Shown here: piece by piece, positions 13,278 through 23,518 of the stretch
Layout of the letters: every line of letters begins with the position of its first letter
Position numbering within the stretch: the first letter of the stretch is position 1
Source of the DNA: Ulota crispa
Taxonomy: Eukaryota > Streptophyta > Bryopsida > Orthotrichales > Orthotrichaceae
DNA length: 64,000 bases
Direction of reading: 5' to 3'
Assembly: GCA_963920765.1 (NCBI GenBank)
Contig: OY987248.1
Location: 21,486,539 to 21,550,538, forward strand
Translations under genes and position numbers: made by a program
Notes under the pieces: model-generated
What the model saw: only the letters and a program-made list of their open reading frames with translations
What the model was told of the DNA's origin: nothing
The model's database searches: none

Positions 13278-13776
13278 ACATACATGGACCTGCCAAAATA
13301 TTTTCCTTGGCACCGCAAAAATTGCAATTTTTTCATGCACAATAAATTTTTCAAATAGTACCTTGTTTTGGTGAGAATCTATTTACTTATGCAAACAAGT
13401 AGGTTTGTTATTAGTTGAACACATTATGTTACCTAATTGGATGGTGGGGAAAGCAAGTGGTCAACACTGAAAACAAGAAACACTATGTTTTCCAATGATG
13501 AAGTCTTGAAGTTGGTTGGGGATGGGCAGCCACCCTCTAAATCCACCACCAAATTCAGGTGTTTGAGATGAAATTTTTGTGCGAGGGCGCTGGGAATTGC
13601 GATGCTCTCAAAAGTGCAGGTATGCGTCATACAATATGTTGTGGGGACTGAGGAACACGCTCATAGCAGGTGGAGAACAACTACCATGAAGAACCAAAGG
13701 CACCATGCCAAGCCAAGCCAATGGGAAGGTCGGGTGCGTGGGGCTGGGGACTAGCCCAAGAGTGGAAATGTGGAAT
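13278..13776. other. Intergenic stretch of mixed composition
   Basis: Two short minus-strand open frames (13433-13630, 13608-13799) have no recognisable domain. Nothing else seen. Confidence 0.4.
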
Positions 13777-13842
13777 AAGGTAGGTATACTCATTCCCAAC
13801 CATTGAACCTATTGTCGCTCAAATGTGCACATAGCATACACT

Positions 13843-13932
13843 TTAATTCTTAAATTTAGGCACGTCATAGATGTCTAATTTTCTGTGCACAGAAAACTAG
13901 ACATCTATGACGTGCCTAGATTTGAGAATTAA
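13843..13932. mobile_element. Tiny TTAA-flanked palindrome (90 bp)
   Basis: TTAA lies at 13843-13846 and 13929-13932. Between them is one hairpin with arms through TAGGCACGTCATAGATGTCTA and its inverse, closing on CTGTGCACAG. It lacks the CCCCTAAAGG terminus, so its relation to the larger TTAA elements is uncertain. Confidence 0.65.
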
Positions 13933-14866
13933 CCCCTAAAGGACTGAGCCATGTTTTTAGTGAAAATCACTCAAAATTATCATTTTTGGGGGTTAGTAAG
14001 AAGGTGATTTTTTTTGAAAATTTGGGGAATCCAACCGTAGGATCTTGCCCTATGCTGGATTAGGTACTTGCGGAAAAAAAATAAAGTCATTCCAGATGGA
14101 CATGAGTGAGATATTTACATTTAAAGTGAAAAGAAAAGTTTTTTTTCATGCTGCCGCAAAATTTTAGAAGCCTTTGACCATTCTTACATGAAAATAATTG
14201 CTCTATGCAACTTTGTGCTTTATTTTTCCCATGTAGGAGATCAAGTTATATGTGGGAGAATTTTCAAATCAATTGGAACTACACAACACATAGGAAAAAT
14301 CAGTAAGTAAAAAGAAGTAGAGAATGAGTCAAATCATTAAATTGTTAAGAATTTAATTATTAAAATGAAAAATGCAAATCCCAACAGTCATAATGTTGTG
14401 ATAAACAATGTACTTTCTATGGTTTTGTTTTTTTTTTTCCAAAATAATGAAAATTGAGTGAAATAAAGGACTTCAAAGTTTATTTTAGAGAAGAGAATCC
14501 ATAACTGCCCGCAAACAAAAACTCCTCATAACTTCCATCTCATTGATTGAAATTGAATGATTCAAAGCTTCTCACCTATAAAAAAAAATCTAAAGAACCA
14601 ATTTCAAATTTTAATAAATAAAAAATAAAAAATTTAAAGAAGTTTTTGAGCTGCCCGAGCGGGCAGTCCTCCCTTGCTTTTTAGATTTTCATGCATAACT
14701 TCTTCAATAATTGTCGGAATGAGGAAAAATTTAGATGCCCGCATAGATCTTGAAATTCCCCACCTTCAGTAAAAGTTTCAGAAAGTCACACAAAGTAGCG
14801 TATCCAAAGGTACATGCCCAAACTCCCACCTGTCCCCCGAAGGGACAACAGTCCTTTAGGGGTTAA
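13929..14866 (+). mobile_element. piggyBac-like MITE, subfamily S1b
   Basis: The left end is TTAACCCCTAAAGGACTGAG. The right end is GTCCTTTAGGGGTTAA (TTAA 14863-14866), with the CCCGAAGGGAC hairpin just inside. The S1b interior includes AACTACACAACACATAGG and TGCAAATCCCAACAG. It shares its left TTAA with the small palindrome before it. Confidence 0.9.
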
Positions 14867-14945
14867 AGTGTACGCTATGTGCATATTTGAGCGGCAATAG
14901 GTTCAATGGTCGGGAATGGGTATACCTACCTTGGGAGCACGTAGC

Positions 14946-15314
14946 CTAGGGTGAACTAACCCCTCATTGCCCCCTGTCTGGATGAATAGAAAAATGGATT
15001 ATGTCTACCGTGTGTCCATGTTTTTTGGCCAGGATGAAAAAACTCTATAATTGTGAGGCAAAAGTACATGTAATAATTTGTCCCCTATTTTTATAGTGTT
15101 CATTCATATATTTCCTCTAGATAAAATACCAAAGTAGGGCCTCTGGAATTTTTCAAATTCAATCTCCCGATGATAAAGTTTCAAACTCTCATAAATTTGA
15201 AAAGTGAAAAAATGGAGCTTTTTCACTCTGCCCCACAACCTCCCAAACTACTTGACTGAGCTCCCAGCCCCATTTATCTAGAATAAGGGAATTGAGGGGG
15301 TTAGTTTACCCTAG
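14946..15314. mobile_element. Inverted-repeat MITE with CTAGGGT ends
   Basis: The left end CTAGGGTGAACTAACCCCTC (14946) is matched inverted by GAGGGGGTTAGTTTACCCTAG ending at 15314, about 20 bp with two differences. Length is 369 bp and it is non-coding. No clear target duplication. Confidence 0.6.
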
Positions 15315-15382
15315 CCAGAGCATACTTTGCAACAAGAGATTTTTCCTTTTGTTCACCAGAAAAAAAGGAAAGTCTTTTGAGT

Positions 15383-16276
15383 TTAACCCAAACCACACAC
15401 ATTTTCCCAAAATCCACTAGAAATTAGGGTAATAAAATTAGATGTGCATTTGAATCAAATATGGACCTAATTTGAATAATCCAATTGTACAAATGTGAAG
15501 AACACCTTGTTTGTTGTAATGTGTCAAAATTTTAGCTAGATTTGCCATTGCAGATGAAATATTAGAATGATTAAGTGAGTTGTATATGGAAAATCTTTAG
15601 TTTTTCATGCTTGTGTGGTTTTGAATGTTAATGTTTCATACAAGTTTTGGTTGAGAAGAGCCTTGCATTTCTAGAAAGCATAATTTCCCACCTTTCCAAC
15701 AAGACTAGTTTCACACAAAATAGACAAAAATAGCAATCACAAGGTGTAGCTAAGTGGACAAAAAGGGTCAAAAATCTCATTTTCTTTACTACTCTAAAAT
15801 GATTCTACAAGAAATTTGATAATTGTTATGAAAATCTGATTGGTGGAAGCAATCAAGAATTGGCCTTAAATGTAGGATGATTTTTTTTAAAATAAAATGA
15901 TAGTATCATTTCAATGGATTCTCAAATACTACCATATAGAGAAACAATACCAATGTATTCCTTAAGCAATTTGAAATTTTTCAAGATTGCACTATTGAAA
16001 TGTGGCATTCTTCTTGGATGTTTGATGTATTGTGTTGTTGCTTTGATCCATCTTTGACCAAATATGGATACGTACTTTGAGGCCATGATGTATAAACACC
16101 GTTATTTATCAACTCACATATCTCATTCCATTATCATTTTTTGGGTTGGATGCAAAATTCTTGTGATCACAAGCGTTCTTCAAGATCATTTTCCAAATTA
16201 TTGAGCAATTTTATTGTATAGACCAAAAACTACTCTCCTGAACCAAAATATGATTTGGTGGTCTCTAAAGGGTTAA
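15383..16276. mobile_element. piggyBac-like MITE, subfamily S4
   Basis: The start is TTAACCCAAACCACACACA and the end is GGTGGTCTCTAAAGGGTTAA (TTAA 16273-16276). The body closely matches 57493-58409 in the same orientation and 44013-44927 in reverse. S4 ends use AAAGGGTTAA rather than TAGGGGTTAA, a diverged branch of the superfamily. Confidence 0.85.
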
Positions 16277-16459
16277 GTCTCAACTCCTATGAATTAACCA
16301 TGGTCTTGGAAAAACCAGTGGCTAGTTCAAAGCTAGTCGGTTGAACTCAGAAAAATTGTTTGCAATACGTAAACATCAGTTTAAAAACTTGTTAATTTTT
16401 TTATTTATAGTATAAAATAACCGAAATAGTTTCCTTGATAAAGGGGTTCTATACGGGAA

Positions 16460-16559
16460 TTGAATTTGAAGGAAATCAACCGTATTGAATTTGAAGGAAA
16501 TCAACCGTATTGAATTTGAAGGAAATCAACCGTATTGAATTTGAAGGAAATCAACCAGT
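16460..16559. repeat. 25-bp tandem repeat, four copies
   Basis: The unit TTGAATTTGAAGGAAATCAA plus CCGTA starts at 16460, 16485, 16510 and 16535, with the last copy changed at its end (CCAGTTGG). The unit is not a multiple of three, so it is not a protein repeat. Confidence 0.9.
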
Positions 16560-16579
16560 TGGAGTTGAACTGAAATATT

Positions 16580-16787
16580 TCCCGGACAGTGGAACTGACC
16601 CAGAGTGTGATGATGCGTTGACGATGGTCCATTATTGTGTCTGATGGGAGTGTGATTGCCCTTGACCGTGTCTTTCGCAGCCAGACTCTGCTCGGCACTG
16701 GGGCCACCCTGCCCCCGGAATCAGATCGCCAGATGATCCTTTCAGCACTTTTGGACCCCACCCCACCCCCGTTGGAAGCAAATTAAC
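16580..16787 (+). pseudogene. Possible protein-coding fragment, unrecognised
   Basis: A GC-richer patch reads on the plus strand as an open frame of about 50 codons ending in TAA at 16785-16787. It includes SDGSVIALDRVF and SQTLLGTGATLPPE; the same frame continues upstream through one stop (VELTQSVMMR). The residue mix looks like real protein, unlike the AT-driven frames elsewhere. I do not recognise the family. It could be the 3' end of a broken host gene or of a retroelement frame. A minus-strand frame over the same bases runs into the tandem repeat and is less convincing. Confidence 0.35.
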
Positions 16788-17365
16788 GCTGAAGTTGTAA
16801 AGTGTCCATCCATCCAACCCTAAAATGCAAAATATTTTCCTCTCTTATAAGGTAGAGCCGCCCATATCCGATCATTTCAGTTCCTACATGACAGCATATT
16901 AGAGCAACAGTGTGGCGCAAATTTTTTTTGGTGGTTTCTCATAAAATATTGTGACATAATTTTTTTCAAAATTTTTCATGTAAAATTGAGTTCTATACAA
17001 AATTTGAAATGCATAAAGTGTTAGGAACCCATACCCAATCACTAGACTCTCTTGATCCCAATCATAGCCAAAAAGCTTCTCGCTCACTACTTCCTACCTT
17101 CTTTTGAGACACATGTCATGACTTCATTCATCTTAATCTTAAAAAGGGGAAAAAATTGCATTCCAAGGCTTAGAAATAGGTTGGTTGGACCCAAAACACC
17201 ATAATGGTTGGGAACATAACCTTGGTTGGGAATGGGAGTCTCTACCTTAGTCAGGGTAGTCTTTGCATTGCATTAATATGCCCCCTCTCCCCCCACTTTA
17301 CCCTACAGTCAGGTCGGTGTCACCTCCTGTCTTGCCATTGCCATTGCTCTTCCATGGGCCATTTA

Positions 17366-17521
17366 GGCATCCTTCCATGCAAAGGGGTTTTTGGTGAAGG
17401 TCAAAATAGCCAACCAATAATTGGTTGGATTGAGTTCCAAAAAAATTAGAACTTGATTTGATTGATTATTGGTGGGCTATTTTTGCCTTTTGTAGGCACC
17501 CCCTTGCATGGAGGGATGCCC
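17366..17521. repeat. Foldback with GGCATCCTTCCATGCAA arms
   Basis: GGCATCCTTCCATGCAAAGG at 17366 is matched inverted by CCCCTTGCATGGAGGGATGCC ending at 17521. Inner arms (AATAGCCAACCAATAAT and ATTATTGGTGGGCTATT) also pair. It is probably a small MITE. Confidence 0.6.
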
Positions 17522-18485
17522 TTACCACTAATTGTCCATGCTATTTGGGAGCCCAAGAAGGTTCTAATCCTTGTCTCTAAATTAGATAGTGCGTTTACAT
17601 TGTCTTCACAATTAGATTTAGAGTTTTTTTTTCTAGTAATTTTTGCCCAAATCTGACCTCAAATTGTCTTTGGCTACCATTATACAACAAAATTTTGGTG
17701 AAAAAGTGGATGAAATCACTAGCTCACTCCTTGAGCAAATACCCAATTTGCTAGATTTTGGATTAAAGTAGCTTATATATTAGTAAATTTTTGGATGAAC
17801 TTGTATGCATCGTTCATTCTTTCCAATTTTAGCCAATTTTTCCTCACTTAAGTGTGGATTGCTCTACCCTAATCAAAACAAAACAAAACTTTGAGATTAG
17901 GGTTGTCCTACCTCAAAAAGTTATCTCATGATTCATTGCTTGACCACTTGGGGGCACATGTGATTTTCTAAATATTAAGATTTTACATGGTTTACGGCCT
18001 ATATGTTGGTGGTTTATTTTTTTGTAACATTGTTGTAGTTGCTAGGCCCTTTAAAAATGATTCATTGCAATAACTATTGATGAACGTTATTGTAATATAA
18101 GTAAGTATTCATATAGTGCAAAATGTCAAGAAACTAATGGAGGTAACCTAAATGCAATATTTAGTGTAGTTTCTCAAGTTTTTAGAAAACTGGTTTTAAT
18201 GCATTCACACTAAGAGTCTAGGCTGGAGAACATAATCTCGATTTAATGTCCAAAAGCAGAAGATCTTATATAGGCTCAACTCAAACAGTTGAGTTCATTG
18301 GGAATTGAAATCCAATTTATGCCCTTAGAGTGTTGTTGAATTTCATTAATACGTAATTATTTTTATTTAGGAAAATATCAGCTTTGGTTTGGTTCACCCT
18401 TAGAAGACCTAAGTTAGAACCACCCATTCCCAACTAGGGATCCAAACCCAATTAGTCTAGGGTGTGTTATTTCCAACTTATTGGT

Positions 18486-18800
18486 ATTAGGAAAAATATG
18501 GGACCCCAATAAGGCCTTGAGTTTGGGGGGTCCATAGTCATGGGAACCCAGTTCCTAATAAAATCATGCGCAAGTTGACGTGGCACTATTGATGCAAAGT
18601 CAACTTTTTTGATTTTTTTAATTTAAAAATATATTAAAAAAATTTCTTATTTTTTTCTAAGACCTTATTTTTTTTTCAAATTTTTTTAATTAACTTTTTT
18701 TGGCCATAAGCAGGGGCTAATTCCCCACATTGGGAACCAAAAAAACGGAGGGTTGAATTCGCTTATAAAGGCCTTATTGACGCCCCATATTATTCCTAAT
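18486..18800. mobile_element. MITE with ATTAGGAA ends, copy 1
   Basis: The left end ATTAGGAAAAATATGGG (about 18486) and ACCCCAATAAGGCCTT are matched inverted by AAGGCCTTATTGACGCC and CCATATTATTCCTAAT (18800). The T-rich centre with TTTTTTTCTAAGACCTTATT matches the element at about 40809-41119. Exact ends are uncertain. Confidence 0.55.
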
Positions 18801-19112
18801 GAATGCGTGCTTTTTCCCTTTTCAAGATTAAGATAAATGAGTTCATGACATGTGTCCCAAAAGAAAGTAGGAAGTAATGAGCAAGAATAGTTTTGGCTAT
18901 GATTGGGATTAGGAGAGTCTAGTGATTGTGTATGGGTTCAGAACACTTTATGCACTTCAAAATTTGTATATAATTCAATTTTGCGTGAAAAATTACAAAA
19001 AAATTTGTTGCAATATTTTGTATGAAGCCACCAATGAAAATTTTGTGCCGCATTGTTGCTCTAATGTGCTGTCTTGCAAGAGCTTAAATGATCAAAAATG
19101 GGTGGTTCTACC

Positions 19113-20153
19113 TCAACCCTATTCTTTATAAAAGTTACTGAAAGTTGCCACTTTTGGGGGAATGAGTAGGATGGTAGGAAAAAAAAGTTCTTTTTAATGA
19201 ATCCAATTGTAAGATCTTGCCCTAGATTAAGGGAGGCACTTGTGGGATAAAATGAGCTCATTTTAGATGGAGAGGAGTGAGATATTGACATCTAAAGTGA
19301 AGAGATTTTTTTTCCCTTCTTGCCCAATAATTCTAAAGCCTTTGACCACTCTCTTAAAGCAAAAATATTTCTTTACACAAAGTTGAGGTTCACTCCATGT
19401 AGAAAACCAAGATAGGTATATGTGGGAGAATTTTCAAATCAATTGGGGGTATACAACATACTTCAAAAAATCAATGAATGCAAAAAGGTCAATTTTTTTT
19501 GCAAATACACTAGGCAAAATTGGAGGATATACATAAAATTCAAATTCTATATTACTTTGATCAAAATGCTAAAATCCAAGGATTTAGTGTATTATAACTT
19601 GGGAAAATTTTATCAAAAAAATAGATATACAAACTGCTCAAAAAATTAAAGTACTAAATTTTACAAGGGGCAAAAGGAATGGAGAGTTGGGAGTCTTCCA
19701 AGACAAGCGCCTTCCACTCCACCCCCCCTTGTCTAAATATACACATTTGTGCTTGTAAGGCCTAACCCTCTTTGGGGTCAACACCCACTTACAAAGAAGA
19801 GGCCTTGTTCAAACTATCCTTTCTCCCCTAGTTTTGACAAACTCATGCATAATTTCTTTGTCAGATGTTAGAATGAAGAAAAAATCATATGTCCATGTAT
19901 TTTTTTGAATTCCCCACCTTCAATAAAAGTTTCAAAAAATCACACAAATTAGAATGGTTGTATGTACATGCCCAAAATCCATTTTTTCCCTAAGAGGACA
20001 CTACAAGAAAACCATGGTCAAATCTACAAAAAGTTGACAAAAAATGTGACCTAATCTATAGTATATTGTAGATTAGGTCACAATCTTTGTCAACTTTTTG
20101 AAGATTTGATCATGGTTTTCTTGTAGTGGGACAATTGGGCCTTTACGGGTTAA
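19113..20153 (+). mobile_element. piggyBac-like MITE, S1a, with decayed left end and CACTA insertion
   Basis: The interior from GTTACTGAAAGTTGCCAC (19132) follows the S1 pattern. The end is GGCCTTTACGGGTTAA (TTAA 20150-20153). At the left end only a remnant (CAACCCTATTC) remains where the long-TIR element abuts. The right-end hairpin TTCCCTAAGAGGACAATTGG is split by the CACTA MITE. Confidence 0.8.
19999..20128. mobile_element. CACTA-type MITE (130 bp)
   Basis: It starts CACTACAAGAAAACCATGG and ends CCATGGTTTTCTTGTAGTG, forming one long hairpin. GGA is duplicated on both sides (19996-19998, 20129-20131), the 3-bp duplication typical of CACTA (En/Spm) elements. Removing it restores the expected S1 terminus. 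A diverged relative lies at 51123-51254. Confidence 0.9.
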
Positions 20154-21805
20154 TTAACATGGTAGAATTGTAACTATAGTATTTATGGAACTTCCCTTTT
20201 TTTATCTCTAGGGGAATGTTCACACTTGGTGTTAAGAGTGATAGTAGCAAAGGAAAATCAGATGCATTTGAACACGTCTTTAGATTACATCAATATTGCT
20301 ACCCCTCTTGACACAAAGTGTGAACATGCCCTAAGGTTGGAAGTTGCGGCCTCAATGAACATGAGATTATGGAATTGAATTTGGGTGGAAATGTGTCCTA
20401 AAGACTTCACATCATATGAGCCTTTCAAAGCCAAAGCATGTCAAAGGTGAATAACTTAAAATTCACAAAAAATGAAAAATAAATAAATCATAACTATTGA
20501 AAACAAAAAAGTATGAGCGTGTAGTTTGCCACCCAACCATAAAAGTGAGATATTGAGTACTTCAAGTATTTACACTTCACCCATCAAGCTAAGTCATATA
20601 ATGTTTAAATGTTATTCTACATACTAGAATAAGTAAAAATCATTAGGAATAATGTGCACTAACTAATGAAGTAGCTTTTTTGTCATTTAGCTATCATGCT
20701 CTATGACTTATGGGCCACTTAAGTAAGTAGAATTTAGACTAATGAAACAAACAAGAAGTAACTTAATTCTAACAAAAGAATGATGCTAAAGTTTGGATTG
20801 CCCCATTGAAGTCATAGCAAAAACAAGATCAATATAAGTCACTTCTCTATAAACAACCCTTTCAACAACTTATATTGACTACAAAACTTGGACCCACTTA
20901 ACTTGTATTTATCTATAAAATCAAATCCATGATTCATGTAACTATATAAAAGGTTTATCATCAAACTTACTCTATGCCAACACTATCAGTGCCCATATAC
21001 AAATTTTTAAGGTACTTCATGAGATTGGTAGTACACAAATCTTATACGAATGACTAAGCTACTTATTCTATTTAGTGTATAAACTATGACACACAATTTT
21101 TTAGGCTTGGATACACTATGAACATCACAAATTAATGCACAATATTTAATTAAGTTTGGATGTGTCAAAATACTGAGGGCAGTGTAGCTAATAGCATTGA
21201 CAAATTGTCAAGACCTAGAGTTAATAAAGTGCGTTTTGCTAATGGCAAATGAAAATTTGCCAATCACTTCCATACGAGTAAGAGGAAACTAGGGAAATCA
21301 TAGGATTGCCTTGCTATTCAAGAAATTTAAAATGTGCCCATATTGGGAATGCTGCCATTGATTATTTAACAAATCCCACAGAATGCATAATATATGATAC
21401 GAAAACTCTCAAATGAGAGCTTAATATTACCAGCCAAATTCGAAACTAAATTACAAATTTTAGCTGTTACGCACTAGCAAGTCATTTAGCAACAATGAAG
21501 TTCTACAATTGGTCAATTTCTATTGCTAGATTTGACCAAGTTATCAAATTGAACAAACTCCTCAGAACCCAAGTTTTGTTCTTGGATGATGTCAAATGAA
21601 TTTGTCAGTAATTCCTTTTCCAATTAGTCACACTTCCATGAAGAGAAATTTATTTACTATTTTTTCTTTCACAGTTTTTCTTTTACGCTAATTGCCAAAA
21701 TCAACTACACATAGGAATGTGCCCTAGAATTCAACCCAAGGATGATATTTCTAACACACACATGTATACCAGGCTAATTTTGTCTTGTGAACCTCTCTTC
21801 AACTA
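20154..21805. other. AT-rich stretch of 1.65 kb, nothing recognised
   Basis: No frame above 60 codons, and no TTAA terminus, inverted repeat or tandem repeat was recognised. It is the longest stretch in the window that I cannot assign to a repeat. Confidence 0.5.
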
Positions 21806-23257
21806 TTAACCCCTAAAGAACCAACTGTCCCCTCAGGGATAAATGGACCTCGGGCATGTACCTATGACTAAACCAATTTTTGTAATTTTTTGAAACTTTT
21901 GTGGTTGGTGGGGAATTCAAACATGTACGTGCACACCTAATTTTTTCTTCAATCTGAAATTTATTAATGAAGTTATGCATGATTTTCTAAAAAATGGGGG
22001 AGGGCAGGCAATTTGGGCAGCCCAAAAAAATTCTTTAAAAATTGCATTTAAAAAAAGTAAAAGCCTGAAATTGATTCTTTAAGTTCTTACATATGTGGAA
22101 AACTTTGAATCATTCAATTTTGATTGATGAGTGAGAAGTTTCAATTTGCAGATAGGTATGGAACTCCCAAACCTCCACTCCTTTTGCCCCTTGTTAAGTT
22201 TGGTGAAGCACCCAATCAACCATTTTTTGGTCGCTGCCCATTTTTTTCAAGCTGCCCGAAACCAAAAAATACTTTTTTTTTCTGTAATAGAAAATCAATT
22301 CTACTTTCCAACTTAACTTGAATCATGTCAATCGAAGTTAAACTCCTCCAAGGAGAATTTTTCAAAGACAAACACTTCAATATTTGCTAATGTTGTAAAA
22401 TTTATTATTGCAGGAAACTAATGATGTTCCCTCCTTTCAAAAGATAGCATTTTTGAAGTTTAGGATAGAATGTCTATTTTAAACCAATCATACCAAATTT
22501 TGAAATCTATGAGTAAAATTTGTAATTTTGGTGAATATTAAATGGTAAATGCTTCTAAATTCATTAAATAAGAGTACAAAACTTTTTTTGAATATTTAAC
22601 CGTATAGATAATTGCTAAACATCATGATTCTTGTTTTCTCTTTTGAAACAAACTTCATTGAAGTTACAAGAGTATTTTTTTTGAATGCATTTATGTTTTG
22701 CCCTTACCCCCTTGGACATTTAGGGGTTAATTTGTTTTTTGACTTTTTTTTCCAAGTTGTAGTAGACTATGATTCCTTGGTTTTCACCATTTGGATCAAA
22801 GTAACTCATATTTCTCAATTTTACATAAATCCTCCAATCTTGCCGAGTGTATATACAAATTTCACGGCCTTACAAAATTGCAAGATTTTACAAAGTATGA
22901 TCCACACCTCCAATTCATTTGAAAATTCTCCCACACATACCTAACTTGGTCTTCAACATGGGAAAAATAAACCTCAACTTTGCGTAGAGCAACTTTTTTG
23001 ATATTGGAGCGATCAAAGGCTTTTGAAATTTTTGGGTTGTAGGGATTTTTCTTTGTGCACTTTGGATGTCAACATCTCACTCCTCTCCCTTTAGAATGAG
23101 CTAATTTTTTTTCCACAAGTACCTCCCATAGTTTACAACAAGATCCTACGGATGAATTTTCAAAAAAACTTTTTTTCCTACCTTTGTACTCATTCTCCCA
23201 AAAGTGGCAGTTTAAGTGATTTTCACAGAAAAATGGGCTCGATCCTTTAGGGGTTAA
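21806..23257 (-). mobile_element. piggyBac-like MITE, S1a, carrying a nested copy
   Basis: The left end is TTAACCCCTAAAGAACC with the GTCCCCTCAGGGAT hairpin. The right end is GATCCTTTAGGGGTTAA (TTAA 23254-23257). The 1452-bp length equals a normal S1 copy plus the 537-bp S3 element at 22194-22730; S1 sequence resumes at 22731 with TTTGACTTTTTTTTCCAAGT. Confidence 0.85.
22194..22730. mobile_element. Nested piggyBac-like MITE, subfamily S3, copy 1
   Basis: It is bounded by TTAA at 22194-22197 and 22727-22730; the left terminus is badly decayed (TTAAGTTTGGTGAAGCACCC). The body matches the complete S3 copy at 51256-51777 (CCATTTTTTGGTCGCTGCCC, GAATATTAAATGGTAAATGC) down to CTTACCCCCTTGGACATTTAG. 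Confidence 0.85.
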
Positions 23258-23329
23258 AAGATCCCTGAAATTTAAAATATAAACCAAAATTAAGAATTTT
23301 CGAATCTAGTCTTGTAGGTTTAGACCATC

Positions 23330-23518
23330 CATTATTCCTGGCGTTGTCCCCCAAAGTGAAAATTTGGAGCTGCACACCAGGAGGCTCAATTCCCTGTGTG
23401 ATCGATAACCTCATCCACTGAGGTCACAAGGGCGAGGCAGCACTGTGGCTTTCCCAGAGCTCGAGAGCAGATTCAGCAGAAGTCCTGAGTGTACTCAGAA
23501 AGGTACTCTTGGCATATA
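23330..23518 (+). pseudogene. Left part of an open frame split by the Tc1-like element
   Basis: This GC-richer patch reads in one frame through GVVPQSENLELHTRR and, after one stop, FPELESRFSRSPECTQKGTL up to the insertion point. Together with 25068-25325 it would form a frame of about 120 codons beyond that single stop if the element and one TA copy were absent. The family is not recognised. It may be a broken host gene or exon; chance is not excluded. Confidence 0.3.

Larger units (their letters stand above)
13777..14932. mobile_element. Palindromic MITE with AAGGTAGGTATAC ends, split by later insertions
   Basis: The left arm (13777-13846) starts AAGGTAGGTATAC and runs through CATTGAACCTATTG. 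The right arm (14863-14932) ends GGGTATACCTACCTT and is its inverse. The arms would meet at ACACTTTAAAGTGT, whose central TTAA is where two TTAA elements now sit (13843-13932 and 13929-14866). Related ends occur at 29907-30296, 34311-37161 and 41563-41694. Confidence 0.8.
16851..19113. mobile_element. Large element with about 300-bp terminal inverted repeats
   Basis: The left arm (16851 to about 17150) starts GGTAGAGCCGCCCAT. The right arm (about 18820 to 19113) ends ATGGGTGGTTCTACCTC. The arms match inverted through GCTCTAATRTGCTGTC, CACTTTATGCA and GTCATGACATGTGTC blocks. The GGTAG start resembles the AAGGTAGGTATAC family. The 1.7-kb interior has no transposase frame and holds further inverted-repeat structures (17366-17521, 18486-18800). 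Confidence 0.65.

Noticed and set aside
22612-22944. 110-codon open frame
   Set aside because: It crosses the boundary between the nested S3 element and its S1 host, so it is an accident of insertion.
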